From: Protonemura montana
Lineage: Eukaryota > Arthropoda > Insecta > Plecoptera > Nemouridae
DNA length: 64,000 nucleotides
Assembly: GCA_947568835.1 (NCBI GenBank)
Contig: OX387607.1
Coordinates: 15,923,701 to 15,987,700, forward strand
Direction of reading: 5' to 3'
Each line of letters opens with the position of its first letter. The stretch's first letter is position 1. Positions 13,601 through 26,774 of the stretch are shown here, one piece after another. The notes below the pieces were generated by a model. That model was not told the origin of the DNA. It did not search any database and saw only the letters and a program-made list of their open reading frames with translations. A program made the translations under genes and the position numbers.

Positions 13601-15948
13601 TAAAGGCCATACAAAAACTTATCATCTTTTATTACACATGGTCGCAAAATTTTGTAAATTAACTCTTATACATTTTAACATCCTAGCCGAGCCGAACGCT
13701 GCTGAAATTTGATTAAAAAATTAAAGATTTTCATGTTTTTATGTGAATTTCCTTCCTGTCATCACTGAAAAAAATAGTGCTCCTGACTTAGCTACAGATT
13801 GAAGGAACCTTTGGTCCCATCGCAGAGCATGGCGGCTTTATGCTCGACAAAACCAAATTACTGTCTCCACCTGTTCATCATCCCCATATCGGTATTTATC
13901 GATATAATCGAGCCTTGGACCGGGAGTTCGGGGGAAGGAAACATAATTTTCATCCAATATTTGATTACCTCTTTCGATTTACTCCGCAGGTGAAGCTGGG
14001 GTGGTGTTGATTTCAACGGACAATGCCATCGCGAATCAATTTTAGATTCGACCCCCATCTCCTTATCAGATTCACTCTGGTCGCGTATTTTCATCGTCAG
14101 GATATGTACTTCATGTTTATCTCAGGTAATGGCAGCACTGATTTGAAATCCTAAACTTTGAAGTTGGTACACGTGTGAGCTTACCAAGTTGAATTGGCAA
14201 TAATATTAGAAAGATTGGGTCATGCAAATACCCTTATGCATGGTATTCAATCTAATGGAGAAGCACGTGGGTAAATATTTTTGCCATATGCTTTTCACAA
14301 AAAGGACAAAGAAATAAACAAAAATGATATTTTACCGATGCGCGAAGCCACATTGGTCTTACAGAAATTGAAAAATTTTCTTAGTTTTCTTCAGATACAA
14401 AGGAAATCGTACAATGAAAAGATGAACAGCAAGAAAAGCTGAAAGTAAGGCACTTTAATATTTCTACAGCTCTCATTTTGTAACACGAAAAATCAGTCAC
14501 CATTTACAAAATACAAACTATACAACTACTAGCGCTCAAATTCAGGTATACTGGACATATTTGCAATCATAGGCGGTCAACTTTCAGGCTCTTTTCTACT
14601 TTTTTGTTGCGATGCTAACTCGGTCAATCAAAAATAACTCAAGACTTGCTCAAAACACGCGAAACTTTAATGTCTAAAATGTCGAATTGTTATCCCCTAA
14701 TAAACGAATTTATATTCCTCGACATCCCGCCCGAGGACGCTGCAAGCTCGACTCGAAATCATTTAAATACTAAATTGATATGTTCAACCGCATTTAAGCC
14801 TCTGGTCCCACTCATAGCATAGAAAGACCATCATCATTTAATTAACCAATATAATTGGACTAAACACGGCTAAAACATGGGAGTCCCTGCTTTTAACTGA
14901 ACATTAATGCAAATTTTCAATTCAAAATAACTTTGCGTTATAGAATTTGAACGCATTGCTATTTGAAGGTTTACAACATCCGTTTATGACTATTATTACC
15001 AGCAAAAGAGAGGTATGTTATTATCTTCGAACTGGTATTATAAGAAAACATGGCAAACACCGACTCCTGGACGTGTCTTGAAAGTTTGGAAGGTTTTCTT
15101 GTGTACCTATCTCCTGAGGAACCAATACGCTCACGCAACGTGAAGACTTCATTTCCCGGGTGATTATTTGAGGACTTTTGATAAAACCCAGCGCTTAGGG
15201 GATCTGAAAAATCGACTCTAAATCTCTCTTCGTATGATTCTTATACTCGAAATTTCTCAAAGGGAAATTTACCAAATTTTCTATTTTTTCAAAAAATTCT
15301 TTAGAGATTTAGACTGGAAGTAGACTAAAGTAAGAAAGTTTCATATTTTTTGAGCGGCATGAATGCTTCTCGGTAGATTACATATAAATTGGCTTACAAA
15401 TTAATTTTAATCCACCCCCTTCCCCCAAACGGCACCATGTGTTAAATTATGGCGATAAAATAGTAGCCCCTTCTTCCACCCTAGTCCTAACCTAACCTAA
15501 CCTAAACCTTCCTCAATATCTTTTGACTAAAATGCCAATCTGGTCATAATTCACATGTAAATGAGGCGCATGCATAAAAAGCAAGCAGCATTATGAAGGG
15601 TTGACGCTGTCACGGGGGTTGATATTAATTTGATAAACTTGTAACTCAACGTGTTGAACCAGTAACCGACCCGCCATGATTTCCCCGGACCTTCACTTCC
15701 GATTTGTTTGCTGAATTCAGAGCTAAGTTGATTAATTGTTGGGACACTTTTAGTAAAATTATACCGTTTGGATTATAAATTCCTGTCACACGATGCTCAC
15801 GTGCAATTCAGTCGCATTTAATTGATTTGCCACTTGGAGGTTACCCGAGTTACTGAGATGCACGTATATCCTCGTGATAGCAATTATTAGTAATTATTTA
15901 AATCAATGACCAGAGTAACAATGTTCCTGATTCCTGTACTGATTCCTG
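13601..15948. other. Intergenic AT-rich stretch with (CCTAA)4
   Basis: Nothing gene-like was recognised. A short run of four CCTAA units at 15486-15505 is the arthropod telomere motif (TTAGG on the other strand), too short to imply a telomere. Confidence 0.5.
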
Positions 15949-16314
15949 GATAGATGACAGAATAGATGACAGGATAGATGACAGGATAGATGACAGGATA
16001 GATGATAGAATAGATGACAGAATAGATGACAGGATAGATGACAGGATAGATGACAGAATAGATGATAGAATAGATGACAGAATAGATGACAGGATAGATG
16101 ACAGAATAGATGACAGAATAGATGACAGGATAGATGACAGGATAGATGACAGAATAAATGACAGAATAGATGACAGAATAGATGACAGGATAGATGATAG
16201 AATAGATGACAGAATAGATGACAGAATAGATGACAGAATAGATGACAGAATAGATGACAGAATAGATGACAGGATAGATGACAGAATAGATGACAGAATA
16301 GATGACAGGATAGA
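15949..16314. repeat. 12-bp minisatellite, about 30 copies
   Basis: Unit AGAATAGATGAC or AGGATAGATGAC, with rarer GATGATAG variants. The array stays in exact 12-bp register across its whole length, so copies differ only by substitutions. Because 12 is a multiple of three, long spurious open frames (ILSS repeats) arise on the minus strand; these are not genes. Confidence 0.97.
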
Positions 16315-19300
16315 AAAATGGGTTTCCTGCTTATGACCGTCAAGTTTCATATACCTACTTAGCTGCATTCAGCTATTTTTCACCTTTTCCTCGATACCCA
16401 ATCAAGATCAGATACCGTTGATAACATTGGTAAAAGCTATCATTATTGCACATATGTAAATGATATGCACATGCACTTAACATTGCAATCAAAAGCCTAT
16501 ACAAACAAACTGCACTGACAACCTATTATTCAATCATTTGATTGATTTATCAAAAATCGAAGTGTCACGTTAAATACATTTGCAGTGGCCTGTTTGAAAT
16601 TAGCCATGGTATATCGTCCTAGACACAAAAGCACCCGCGTGCGCGGACGTCATTGAAATCTCGGGACACGCCCAGAGAACCAGAAGTGTCATTAGGGGCG
16701 GTGGGACAAAAAGATTTCGCCAATTTTCAATGACAAAACTAAATGACAAACACGAGAGCTGCTGGTAAAATGTGACCACCGTTGTCCGTGGGCGATCGGC
16801 TTTGAATAACAGCTATTTAATGATGCTATTCATGCGGATGAAGTCGAATATAGGGTGATACGTGCTCCCATTTATTTATTGGGTGCTCTGCTTCTGTTCG
16901 GGGTTCAGTTTTTTTTTTTTGTAAAATATGAACGTTGCTTTTCCACCGTCACGATGCATTTTAAAGCGGTTTTATTCTCTGTGCGGTTTTAGTTTCTTTC
17001 TGGTATTTTTCTTTGCAGAGTAATACCGCAATACGTCTTAAATCAATGTATGTCCTAGCAAATTTCGAATTTTTACTACAAAAAAGTTAAATAGGTACGT
17101 TTAAAAATACAAAGTAAGCTTTAACTTGGCACCTCCACATTTTTTCATACATATTTCTTAATATTATTATTGATTTCAGATTAATTGCGATTAGGAAACA
17201 TAAACTTCAAGTCGATTTTAAAAAATGACCGCTTTGCGTGGAACGATAAAACACTGAAAACAGCCGTTAGAAATATTCGTTGATGCCCAAGTATGAACTA
17301 CTTTTCCTACCTCCCTGTAGCTCTATTGAACTACGAACGGGGCACTTACTCTATTTAAAGTACCCGAACCACGACCCCCCAAAAAGCAACGAGCCCACTT
17401 TTTCAATAGCTATTTAATAGACTCGCCGACATAATGGGCCAATCGTCAACTTTGTGCCGCTTTCGCTTCGCAACTTCGAACGTTTACCGACCTCCAAGCA
17501 TACGAACCAAACCGAGCTCCAAACGACAAAATCACTCGAAACCAAAAATCGATTTGCTTCAGAAACCACCGAAATCGATTATTCCTATAATCGAATGATC
17601 GATCAGAAAAAACTATAAAACACATCCACTGAATTCTCTAGAACGCAACAAAAATTTAAATGACATTCAAACAAAAAGCTAAATAACATTCCCAGCAAAT
17701 CGACACAGTTAACGGAATGACAAAAATCTCGTTAGAATTCAAATGCAATTTAGAACGTTTCTTGTCAACTGAAAATCAATTCCCTGCTCGTCGATGCGGA
17801 GCTAATTCAGTGGATCCATGGTTCAGTTAATTGATCGGTGTCCTTGATTTCCTTCTCATTGTAATCCACCTTAATCACCTCACTCTATGTCATTCTTGAC
17901 ACAGCCCCAAAGCTCGGAGGTAGCTGAGTTGGGGCGATTCACTAGAGCCACGTCAAGTACGGGGTCCAGCCCCCGATGCCGGGGTAATGGCTGATAATCA
18001 GGGTGGTCTAAGTCGAGGTTTTACCTGTATTAGGAAGCACTTTGATTGATTGTTGAAGCTTGTTGACAGCACTGAACTAGAGAACAGCTGGGTAACGTGA
18101 GAACTCCAGGGGAGACGTTGTTGTTGATAATAAATCAAGTGTTTTTGGGGATTTTAAGCTAGTGGGACACAATCAAATCATTTCGTGTTTTTATTTTTGG
18201 GGGGTAAATCGTTGATTTTTATCGGGTCTTTAAAAAAAACATGTTTTTTTTCCTTAAAGGGTTGTATATTTCTGTGTGTTATTATATATTTTACATTGTG
18301 TTTATCAGATAAATGAGTTAAAGCGTTTGAGTATGTACCTACTAAATATTTAGGATATTTCTTAATAACAATATGATGCAATCACAGGAATCAGCCACAT
18401 CATTTAGATCACTCTTATCACTCATGGCAGCTGCAAGTGCAGCGGGGGCATCGGGGACACGGTTTAAAATGTAAAAATATACAATATTTAATGTCAGAAT
18501 ATTTGAAACTATGACATTTTCGAGCAACATTGACTCTTTTAAGAGCAAAATACTGTAACCTGCACATGGTATTTCTGTCACACTATTGGCATACACTTTA
18601 AAGATCCACACTTTTTAAAATATCATATCACAATTTGCAACGGCAAGCACTGCACATTATTCTTGGAAAATTATTAATTTTACGACGATTAAAATTAATT
18701 TCCTCTTATTAAAGACGTGTTATGAACCGTAACTAAATTGCTTGTGGTTATTGCTATACAAGAGACCATTCACGTCACGGGTAGATTTTTTTTATTTTTT
18801 ACTTGTGCCAAAATTCTTGAAAAACATGGATCTCTTCAAGTTATCAATAAAGATATCAAAGTTAGTCGCATTGAAACCGAGGAACGCACGGTGCGTGCTA
18901 CAATACGCACTCAACGCGCCCACCGCACGCATAACAACCTACGCATTGTCATCTTTCAAACGGCTCGGCCAACAAGAAAACCTTTTCACCGTTTAGTGTG
19001 ACTAATTTTGGTAGCTCATATAACTTGTAGGAATAGAATAGACATTAATAGAGCTTCTCAACAATGGACTTGTAGTTTGTAAAGTCATCGGGATTGGCTT
19101 ATTGTGTGATTGTCATCAGGGTGAAATCATTTCTTCATCGAAGGCGCTTCTAAATGTGCAGCTGGCATCGAGACCCGATTGAAATGCGTTCATCTAATTT
19201 CATCTTCAAATTCTACTTAGCAGATTTATTCTACCTTTACAAATACCGAAACAGAGCTAAATATACTTTAATAACTTAATTTTTAAGCCTTAATTTTAAA

Positions 19301-20084
19301 ACGGCTTCCATTTTCAAACCCGAAATCAATTGTAGAAAATTGTTTAACCCTTAAAAAAAAAAATATGAGAAAATACTAAATTAAATAGTTCACCCCTTTG
19401 AACAAAAAAAAATACTTAAATTAAACCACCGGAAATTTAAGTGCAATATCACCAAAATATCAAACAGGCAAACAACCAAAAAAAAGGCTAATCTTGAGTC
19501 GCTTTTTTCGAATATCGTACCCAACTTTGTGCTTCTCTTTTGTTAGCGGCTGGCTCAGTGACAGCTGTTGGTCCCTGGGGCGTCAGAGTCGACCACGTGA
19601 CTGTCACAGAGCAGCGTGGACCACACAGGGGTACAATACAGAGACCAAGTGATACAAACCCGGGTCTGTGTCTATAGGAGGTACCGTCGGTCGATGCACT
19701 TTTCACTAGCGTTGTCGTTTGGGAAAGATACACACAAAAAAAAACAGGAAAGATGTCATTGAGAAATTTTGTAGGCTTTTAGCCAATTGGCTAAAGACGT
19801 TGATGTCATTGATGTCGTTGTCATTAAATCTTAACGGGTTTGTACCCAGATGCAAAGTTTAAGAGGACATGAGACCCTCTAATCATGTACTACTTTCCTC
19901 TCTGTCTTTTAAAGTTTTAGAAAAGCAGAGGGTGCGGATTGTTTTGCTTTGATGATGAACGTTCAGCTTGATTCGTGGGTTTCCCAAAGATCTTATCACA
20001 GACCAACCATAAAATGTGTCGTTTTTTTAATTAACGATATTTTTAAGAAGCTAATTTTTAATAGCATACATAGCACACATAGCA
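16315..20084. other. Intergenic non-coding stretch
   Basis: No gene is recognised. A GC-richer patch with short inverted complementarity (CCCCAA ... TTGGGG) lies near 17903-17935, without further RNA-like features. Other open frames are short and lack motifs. Confidence 0.45.
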
Positions 20085-20360
20085 ATAATAAAAATAATAA
20101 AATACTTTATTCCTTTACTCCCTTACCATGCCTAAATATGATTTAAATTCTTTGACGCTGTAAAGGGCATTCTTGATTAAAACATTTTTGATTTTAGTAT
20201 TAAAAGTACATGTTGTCTGGTTTTTTAAATCATTTGGCAGAGCATTGAACAACTGTAGACCTGAAAAATGAACTGTGTTTTGACCTTTTACCAGAGGCTG
20301 CATGTTGATGTATAAATTGTGCCGCATCGATATAAATCGACCAATTGATTGGTCGAGTTA
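20085..20360 (-). mobile_element. Non-LTR retrotransposon 3' end fragment
   Basis: A minus-strand frame (20115-20327, open a little further upstream) ends a protein containing FSGLQLFNALPNDLKN, the kind of sequence found at the C-terminus of jockey/CR1-type reverse transcriptase proteins (typical form: G..L.N.LP..IK). After the stop comes an AATAAA and then an AT-rich (AATAAT-like) tail on the minus strand near 20085-20112. The polymerase core is absent, so this is a 5'-truncated dead copy. Confidence 0.65.
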
Positions 20361-21470
20361 CACAGATAAACCTCGAAGTTTGTTAAAAACTGAGGGATGA
20401 ATAATGTACCGTCCAGAGATGATTAAAGTTCGCCAAGGTAGTCAACAAACCGTTCAGTTGGCCGAGCTTATTTTGATATCACCACAGATACAAATACATC
20501 CACAATATGCCTCCACTTGAATGATGATTTTATTTCTACATAGCAACCAAGAGGAAGATCTTGAAAATCTTGCCTACAACATTGGTATTTCTAGCTCTTG
20601 TCTCGGCTGTCATCAAAATGTAATCGTCCTTACCTCGAAAAACTTTTAAAATTCTGATAAACTGTGTTTACCTCGGTGAGATTGGCTACAAATTAGTTTA
20701 AGATAGTTCCTCTTCTGCAAATGTTTTTCACTTTCAGATAGCACTAAAAAAAAACTGGACACTTGTGTGTAAATTCTACTACATAGCGTTTGTCTAGAAC
20801 ACTATTAATACTAATTTGCAAAAAAAAAATCGATTTTTTTCCAATGTAAATGTTTAATATAACGTCACCTGTACTTACTGTACTGTAGTTTTTGTACTGT
20901 ACTTACTGTACTGTAGTTTTTGTACTGTACTTACTAGATATAAGATGGATCTCTTATTTAAAATGTCACTGTTTCTGTCAGCTTTATCACAGATTTTCAC
21001 AGTTTTCAAGACAGTATTTTGAGCTCTTTTCGATTTTGCCAGTAATTTTTGATAACCTACGACTGAATGAAACAGTGCAACTGTCACATTGGTAAACGCA
21101 TTTCCCCTTGGAATTTGTTGAAACCGAATTATAATACAAACTTTGGCTAAGACCGGCGACTATTTCTAATTCTACAAAGTTATTTTAAACAACAGATAGG
21201 CGGGAAAATAGGGGTTCACCCTGATAAATAACTGGAGTTATATTTATAATTATTTATAAAATCAATGAATATATTTATAATAAATTGGGATTTTCTTCCA
21301 AAATATCGCAAGCTTTTAATATTCAAATAGATATATTAGATTTCACCACTCGGTATCTACTGGTGCTCGGTATATTTTTCATATTAAAACATTTTGACCT
21401 GCAACTACGATTTAGATATTTTTAACTGACATCGTCAAAACATAGCAACCAATACCTGTCATTATTACCA
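20361..21470. other. Intergenic stretch with a 31-bp local duplication
   Basis: At about 20875-20936 the segment TACTTACTGTACTGTAG plus TTTTTGTACTG occurs twice in tandem. Nothing else is recognised. Confidence 0.55.
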
Positions 21471-21781
21471 CTGGCTAGAATGATAGAAATTCTAAATTTA
21501 GAAATTTAAATTGTAAACTAGGATTAGATACCCTATTATTTTAAACGTAAATTATGTAAACTTGAGTTGTAGTAGTTATGTTCTTGAAACTCAAAGAATT
21601 TGGCGGTGTTTTAGTCTGTTCAGAGAAACCTATCCCGTAATCGATATTCCACGTTAAACCTTACTTATTTTTGCTATCAGCTTGTATACCGCCGTCGTCA
21701 GAATGTCCTAAGAAGGGTTTAATTTTATTAAAAATGATGTCAGGTCAAGGTGTATAGCTTACGAATAAGTGGTGACGGGCT
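21471..21781 (+). pseudogene. NUMT: nuclear copy of mitochondrial 12S rRNA segment
   Basis: Contains hallmark small-subunit mitochondrial rRNA blocks in the right order: AAACTAGGATTAGATACCC at 21515 (the universal arthropod 12S primer site), TTTGGCGGTGTTTTAGTC near 21599, GTAATCGAT, CAGCTTGTATACCGCCGTC near 21678, and AATAAGTGGTGACGGGC near 21764. Sequence on either side is not recognisably mitochondrial, so this is an isolated fragment of roughly 300 bp inserted in nuclear DNA, in rRNA sense on the plus strand. It lacks the 3' end of 12S and cannot be functional. The start is approximate; the confident core is 21515-21781. Confidence 0.88.
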
Positions 21782-22426
21782 AGGATTATTACCACGGGCT
21801 GGACAATCGAAGTCCCATTACTTGTTTCAATCGCATCTGCTGCTCTCTGTCGATTAAATCCTTATTCATTAGCTACACATATCGTTTCATCTAATTATTA
21901 AATTCGGTAGCCAGTGATATCTAAAGGTAATAATTAAATTTAAATGACTGTAACTTGCAATTATTTATGTGTTAAGTTCAAATGATTATTATAGGGGCAA
22001 CGTGAAAATAATGGCACGTCACGCTCGCAGTCAAAGATATAGATAATTAAGTAATTATATTTTTGGTTATTTTTTTGTCTCAGGAAATGTTTGAGAAAGA
22101 CGTTGGTTGAAATGTAAAAAATTGTGTTTATCTCCGTTTTTTTTTGGGCGTATCGATGGTCCTAATCTGAGTTTGATGCTATCTTCAATCGTCAGGGTCT
22201 AAAAAACTTGTAATCACTTTATAATAACACGGGAAAAATACACCAATCATTATTGGTACAGAGTTTCGTGCAAAATTATGCCATGCATCTTTGCTTTCGG
22301 CTTCCTTTCATAATTAAGTAATTAGAAATGCGTGGATTTTCCTCAAATATTCCTGTAGATATTTTGTTTATTCAGGAATTTCCACGGATCTCTCCGATTT
22401 TACAAGGTTTTTTAATTCTTCCAACA
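21782..22426. other. Intergenic non-coding stretch
   Basis: AT-rich, nothing recognised. Confidence 0.45.
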
Positions 22427-22806
22427 ATGGTTTTTAGACTCATGTCTACTTGATGTAAACTTAGCACTAGTTTTAACAAAAACTATTTCAACTGGGTTTT
22501 GAATGCCAAGTAAAGGGCTACTAAATTTCCCGACGTTTCGTAACTTGTACCTGTTACTTCTTCAAGGGCTAGAGCAGTCCTGACAATTTTCCGAAAACAA
22601 AAGAATTACATAAAATTATAACAATTACCAAGTTCAAGCTTCCTTAATGCATCTAAATAAAATAATCAGGGTCAATAACTCAAAAACTAACATATTGCTC
22701 TAACCCTTGAAGAAGTAACAGGTACAAGTTACGAAACGTTGGGAAATTTAGTAGCCCTTTACTTAGCATTCAAAACCCAGTTGAAATAGTTTTTGTTAAA
22801 ACTATT
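22427..22806. mobile_element. Foldback element, inverted dimer of about 160-bp family
   Basis: The left arm (22427-22585) is in minus orientation and the right arm (22693-22806) in plus orientation. They are complementary over roughly 110 bp, separated by about 110 bp. Each arm contains the hairpin GTAAC-AGGTACAA-GTTAC followed by GAAACGT. The left outer end has TTTTTAGACTCATGTC, the family's 3' end; the right arm is truncated before that end. Other copies lie at 35434, 46654, 57516 and 59605. No target duplication was found for this copy. Confidence 0.85.
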
Positions 22807-25376
22807 TTCAAATTGCCAAAAAACGATTAACTATTTTTCCATCTTAAGTCGCTTCATATCAAGGGTCAAAACTCAATTTTATTGAAATCACAAAACCAAA
22901 CAATGAATTGTCTTCCATCTTATCGGCAAAATTAACAAACCAATGCTTACCCAAATATTCACGTTTCTTGCACTAATCCGAGCGATTTCCCGCGTTATTT
23001 GACTTGAATTTAAAATGTGATTCAGTGCCCCACCAAATCATCGAATACATTCCAATAGACTAAGTTTAATATATAAACCAACGCAAAGTAATTATTCTTC
23101 TAAATCACATCTAATATCTAGGTTTTTTTTAATTCGTCACAGAAGGCAGTAAAAACTGGTTGAATAGCAGACATTAATTACAAGCGATGCTAGTTGTGTT
23201 AGCCACGTGACACATTCTAACTTGATTGAGAATTATCTTCGAGTTCCACTCACGGGCAGCGACATTTTTACGATCTTGCCCCGAACCAAAGCGAATAATA
23301 AATAGTTGTACCTAACCCGACTCGGCGATCCGGCGCATTAATAGACAAATAACGGTTTTTCATTTAAAATTAGCGGAGGTCTTCTGTCAAAATAAAATGG
23401 CAGCGAGCGTCTTCTAGCGTCGATCGCTGCAACTAAAAATGTTTGGCAATTTTAATAATTGTCAGCTATGTCAAGAATGTTGATGTCTTTCAAAATAAAA
23501 ATCGCGTGAGTGCAATTGGAAAACATTATCTGTGATTGAAGAGAAAAACGTGCGCTGAGAAATAATATGTGTCACCTTTTTTCATCGGGTCATACAAAAA
23601 CAAAATAAGTTAATTACTAAAAACTTCTGTACATGAATTGCGCCAACATAATTCTGGCATTGGTGTTGCTAATACGTAATATTATAAATTAAAAATTAGG
23701 AATCACTAATAAATTACAGGTATATTACATTTAATTTTTTTTTTTTTTAAGTTAAATCATTCTCAAAATTTACTACCCATTAACTTATGGCGTGTCGCCC
23801 GAAGAAAAAAAGACACAGAAATACACACACCATATGAAAACGACTTGTGTATTTTTTTTAATAGCACTTTAAATCAAACGTTTAATTCACGTTCATGCTT
23901 GTAAAAGTGACAAACTCAAACATATTTCCCCGCACGAGTATTTTGAAAACAAAAATGGAGATACAGTTATAAGTTTCTTCGTCCCAAGGTCCGATCCTCG
24001 CCAGTTGAGCGGATCTCTGTGATCAAAAGAGATTCTTCTTCCATACAAGACTCAAATAAGCAGAATCTCATTCTTCTCCATAACTTGGCTATAATAAATT
24101 AACAAGTTCATCAAAAAGATTACCTATGTTATTTCCAACTACCCGCGGTGGTCTTCCATAAAGGCCACACATGTTTGAAAGCTGAAAAGATATCGGTACT
24201 TGATTACTTAATATCAGGTTAGTTCACACCTCATCGCCAAGCTTTTCATGTCTATTTCATAGAAATAAATCAATCAATACTTTTTCATCAATATCGACGA
24301 TGTAAAAATACTGCACACAATATATTCCGCTTGCAATTGCTTTCAAATGCAGGCTAAAAGTATGACAATTTACAAAAAAAATCAAAACTTCGTGGCAGGT
24401 AGAAATGTTGAAACGAGTTTCACTTTGATCGTTTCAATTAGGTTATGTCGTTAATACGACGTCTTGTTTATGAATATTTATAATTAAGTAATTTTTCAAT
24501 TTATGGTAGAGACATTAACCAGTAATATATCTGCCATGGATCTCTCAATTAAATTGATCTCTTCGATCTAAAGCCACGCTTGCTTAAACCTTGCTTTTGT
24601 GATGTTTCTTTATTTACGGTGAGACATTTTCTGAGCAAATTTGCAAATTAACTTTTCGATTTAACTTAATATTTATGCAGATTGTAATCAATTGTTTCTG
24701 CTAAGACATTCGTTGGTCGTAAATAACGATATGATGCCAATATTTTGAAACGGACGTATAAAGGTTGGCAAACATTTCAGAATTATTTTTTATAATTTAG
24801 CGCGTGATTTCTGGATGCCAATTAGCTATGAAAACACGTCAGTGAATTAGGTAAGATGCGATGACCACACAGAGCGTACAAATATTAGAAACATTGGTTA
24901 AAATGGCCAATCAATATTGCGAGTAAAGCTGGAATAATTTGCCAATAAACCGTGGTAAACAAAACTACAAACCTGCATTTCGTAGGTGACAAAACCGCAC
25001 AAAAGAAGAGATATACCAAAACTAAAAAATTCGTAGTAAAATCTGTATTTGATGCCAGCTAAAGCCCCCTTTGTCAAAATCTGATCTGAAATTCCACTTT
25101 TTTTAATAACTTATTAAATTTTTTGATGGACAGCAACTGGTTTTTAAATTTCCTTGAATTTAGCTCAAGTCAAGGCATCATCGAGGTTATTTTGGCAGAT
25201 CAGACCAAATTCTCAGATGAAAAGTTTCGAACTAAATCCAAATTTATAACTTTCTACTAATTATTGGTAAACTCCCGTCAGGAACGTAGAGGCTAGAAGG
25301 TCTGTTATAAAAAATAAATAAAAATGGGCTGTATGTCCTATTTTTGTGGCAGATACAAAATATTTTCCCATATATA
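22807..25376. other. Intergenic AT-rich stretch
   Basis: No gene, RNA or repeat recognised. Confidence 0.45.
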
Positions 25377-25970
25377 TATTATTTGTGGTGTTTTTCGACG
25401 CAATGTTTTGACATCCGGCCATGCGGCACTGGTCTAATGGCGTCGGTGAATTAGTTGATGATAATGAGGATGATGATGCACTTAACCTAGCCTAGAAGGG
25501 AGGAGGGGAAACCCGGTGTTGGCACGTAGCCCTGTCGAAGACCAAGGGGACCACCGGCTTAACGTTCCTTCCGAAGGACGGTACAAAGCGAACAACAGGA
25601 TTCCTCCACAAATCCATGCTGTCGAGAGGTTGATAAGCAAGGCGAGTGAAGTTGCTGTACTAACTTTCATCCCTCTAACCTCTCTCCCAAACAGAACTGG
25701 TCATGTGTATGATTGTCACCCATCCAATACCTGACCCAGCGCAGTGTTGCTTAACTTTCATCCCTCCAACCTCTCTCCTGAACAAAACTGGTCATGTGTA
25801 TGATGGTCACCCGTCCAATACCTGACCCAGCGCAGTGTTGTTTAACTTTCATCCCTCCAACCTCTCTCCTTAACAGAACTGGTCATGTGTATGATGGTCA
25901 CACATCCAATACCTGACCCAGCGCAGTGTTGCTTAACTTTCATCCCTCCAACCTCTCTCCCGAAAAGAAC
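25377..25970 (-). mobile_element. 5S-derived SINE copy A with 91-bp tandem head units
   Basis: Minus-strand element. Its 3' end is at the low-coordinate side (CACCACAAATAATA-type tail). The body (about 25377-25659) is shared with copies at 55291 and 58915. Upstream of the body are three full 91-bp units and a partial one (unit starts on the plus strand at about 25660, 25751, 25842 and 25933). Each unit carries a stretch matching 5S rRNA nt 51-92 (GTTAAGCAAC ... GGATGGGTGACC). The 5' end breaks off inside a unit, so the leading part of the 5S head is missing. No clean target duplication was seen. Confidence 0.85.
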
Positions 25971-26774
25971 CAATTTGAGTGAGAAACAACTTGAATTCCT
26001 TTTTTAGCAATGCACGGTTCTCAGCCCACGTGTGGCTCGCTGCATGTAAAGAGTACAGAGCAAGTAAAAGAGTACATAGCAAGTAAGAGAGAATAAAGTA
26101 CAGTGCATAAGTGTGATGATTGCACCCAACAGCTGTCACATTGCATTGCACGCTCTCCGTGATGTGCACTACACAGGAAGTTCAATGCAGCATATCAACT
26201 TCATCAACTTCATCAACTTCATCAACTTCATCAACTTCATGACTCGTTAATTACAAATGCAGCAGCCATCCAGCTTTTAAATACCACTTCACAATGTGAC
26301 AGCTTCCACATGATATGCAGTAGGTACGTGATGGTTCGATGCTTGCTCAGAGACAACATTTATGTTGGTTGCAATGTTGGAGTTTTTTCTTTGCAAAGTA
26401 GCAATTGGTTAATTGCATTTATGATTCAAGCAAAATGTTTAAATTATTCTGGATTAATGAAAAGATTTTTTGTGCCATGAACCGTTTTGTGGCAATCTTT
26501 GGAGTAGCTGTAATTTTGTAATAATTGCATAAAGATTATTTATAAAGAATCGATGGAAACTTGCACAGAGTTGCGGGACAACAGCGAACTTTACCTCTAG
26601 AGAATTGCGATTCATATTTTGAATCGTAACTAATGAAGTGGTATTGTGGTAAAATTGAGTTTGATTCGAAAGAAAGGCTTAGATTAGTAATCCTTTCTTC
26701 GGAAGAGATAAAGAAATGAAGACAAGTCGCTTTGTCCTTTCCATACTTCGCAAATCATCTGTGTTAACGGGTTT
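25971..26774. other. Intergenic stretch with a 9-bp repeat
   Basis: CATCAACTT-type 9-bp units are repeated about five times at 26194-26240. Nothing else is recognised. Confidence 0.6.

Noticed and set aside
15486-15505. (CCTAA)4 as telomere or interstitial telomeric array
   Set aside because: Only four units; too short to be meaningful.
15898-16368. 156-codon ILSS-repeat frame
   Set aside because: Product of the 12-bp minisatellite; no start context or homology.
25660-25970. True 5S rRNA genes in the 91-bp units
   Set aside because: Only nt 51-92 of 5S is present in each unit, with substitutions and no terminal stem, so they cannot encode 5S rRNA.
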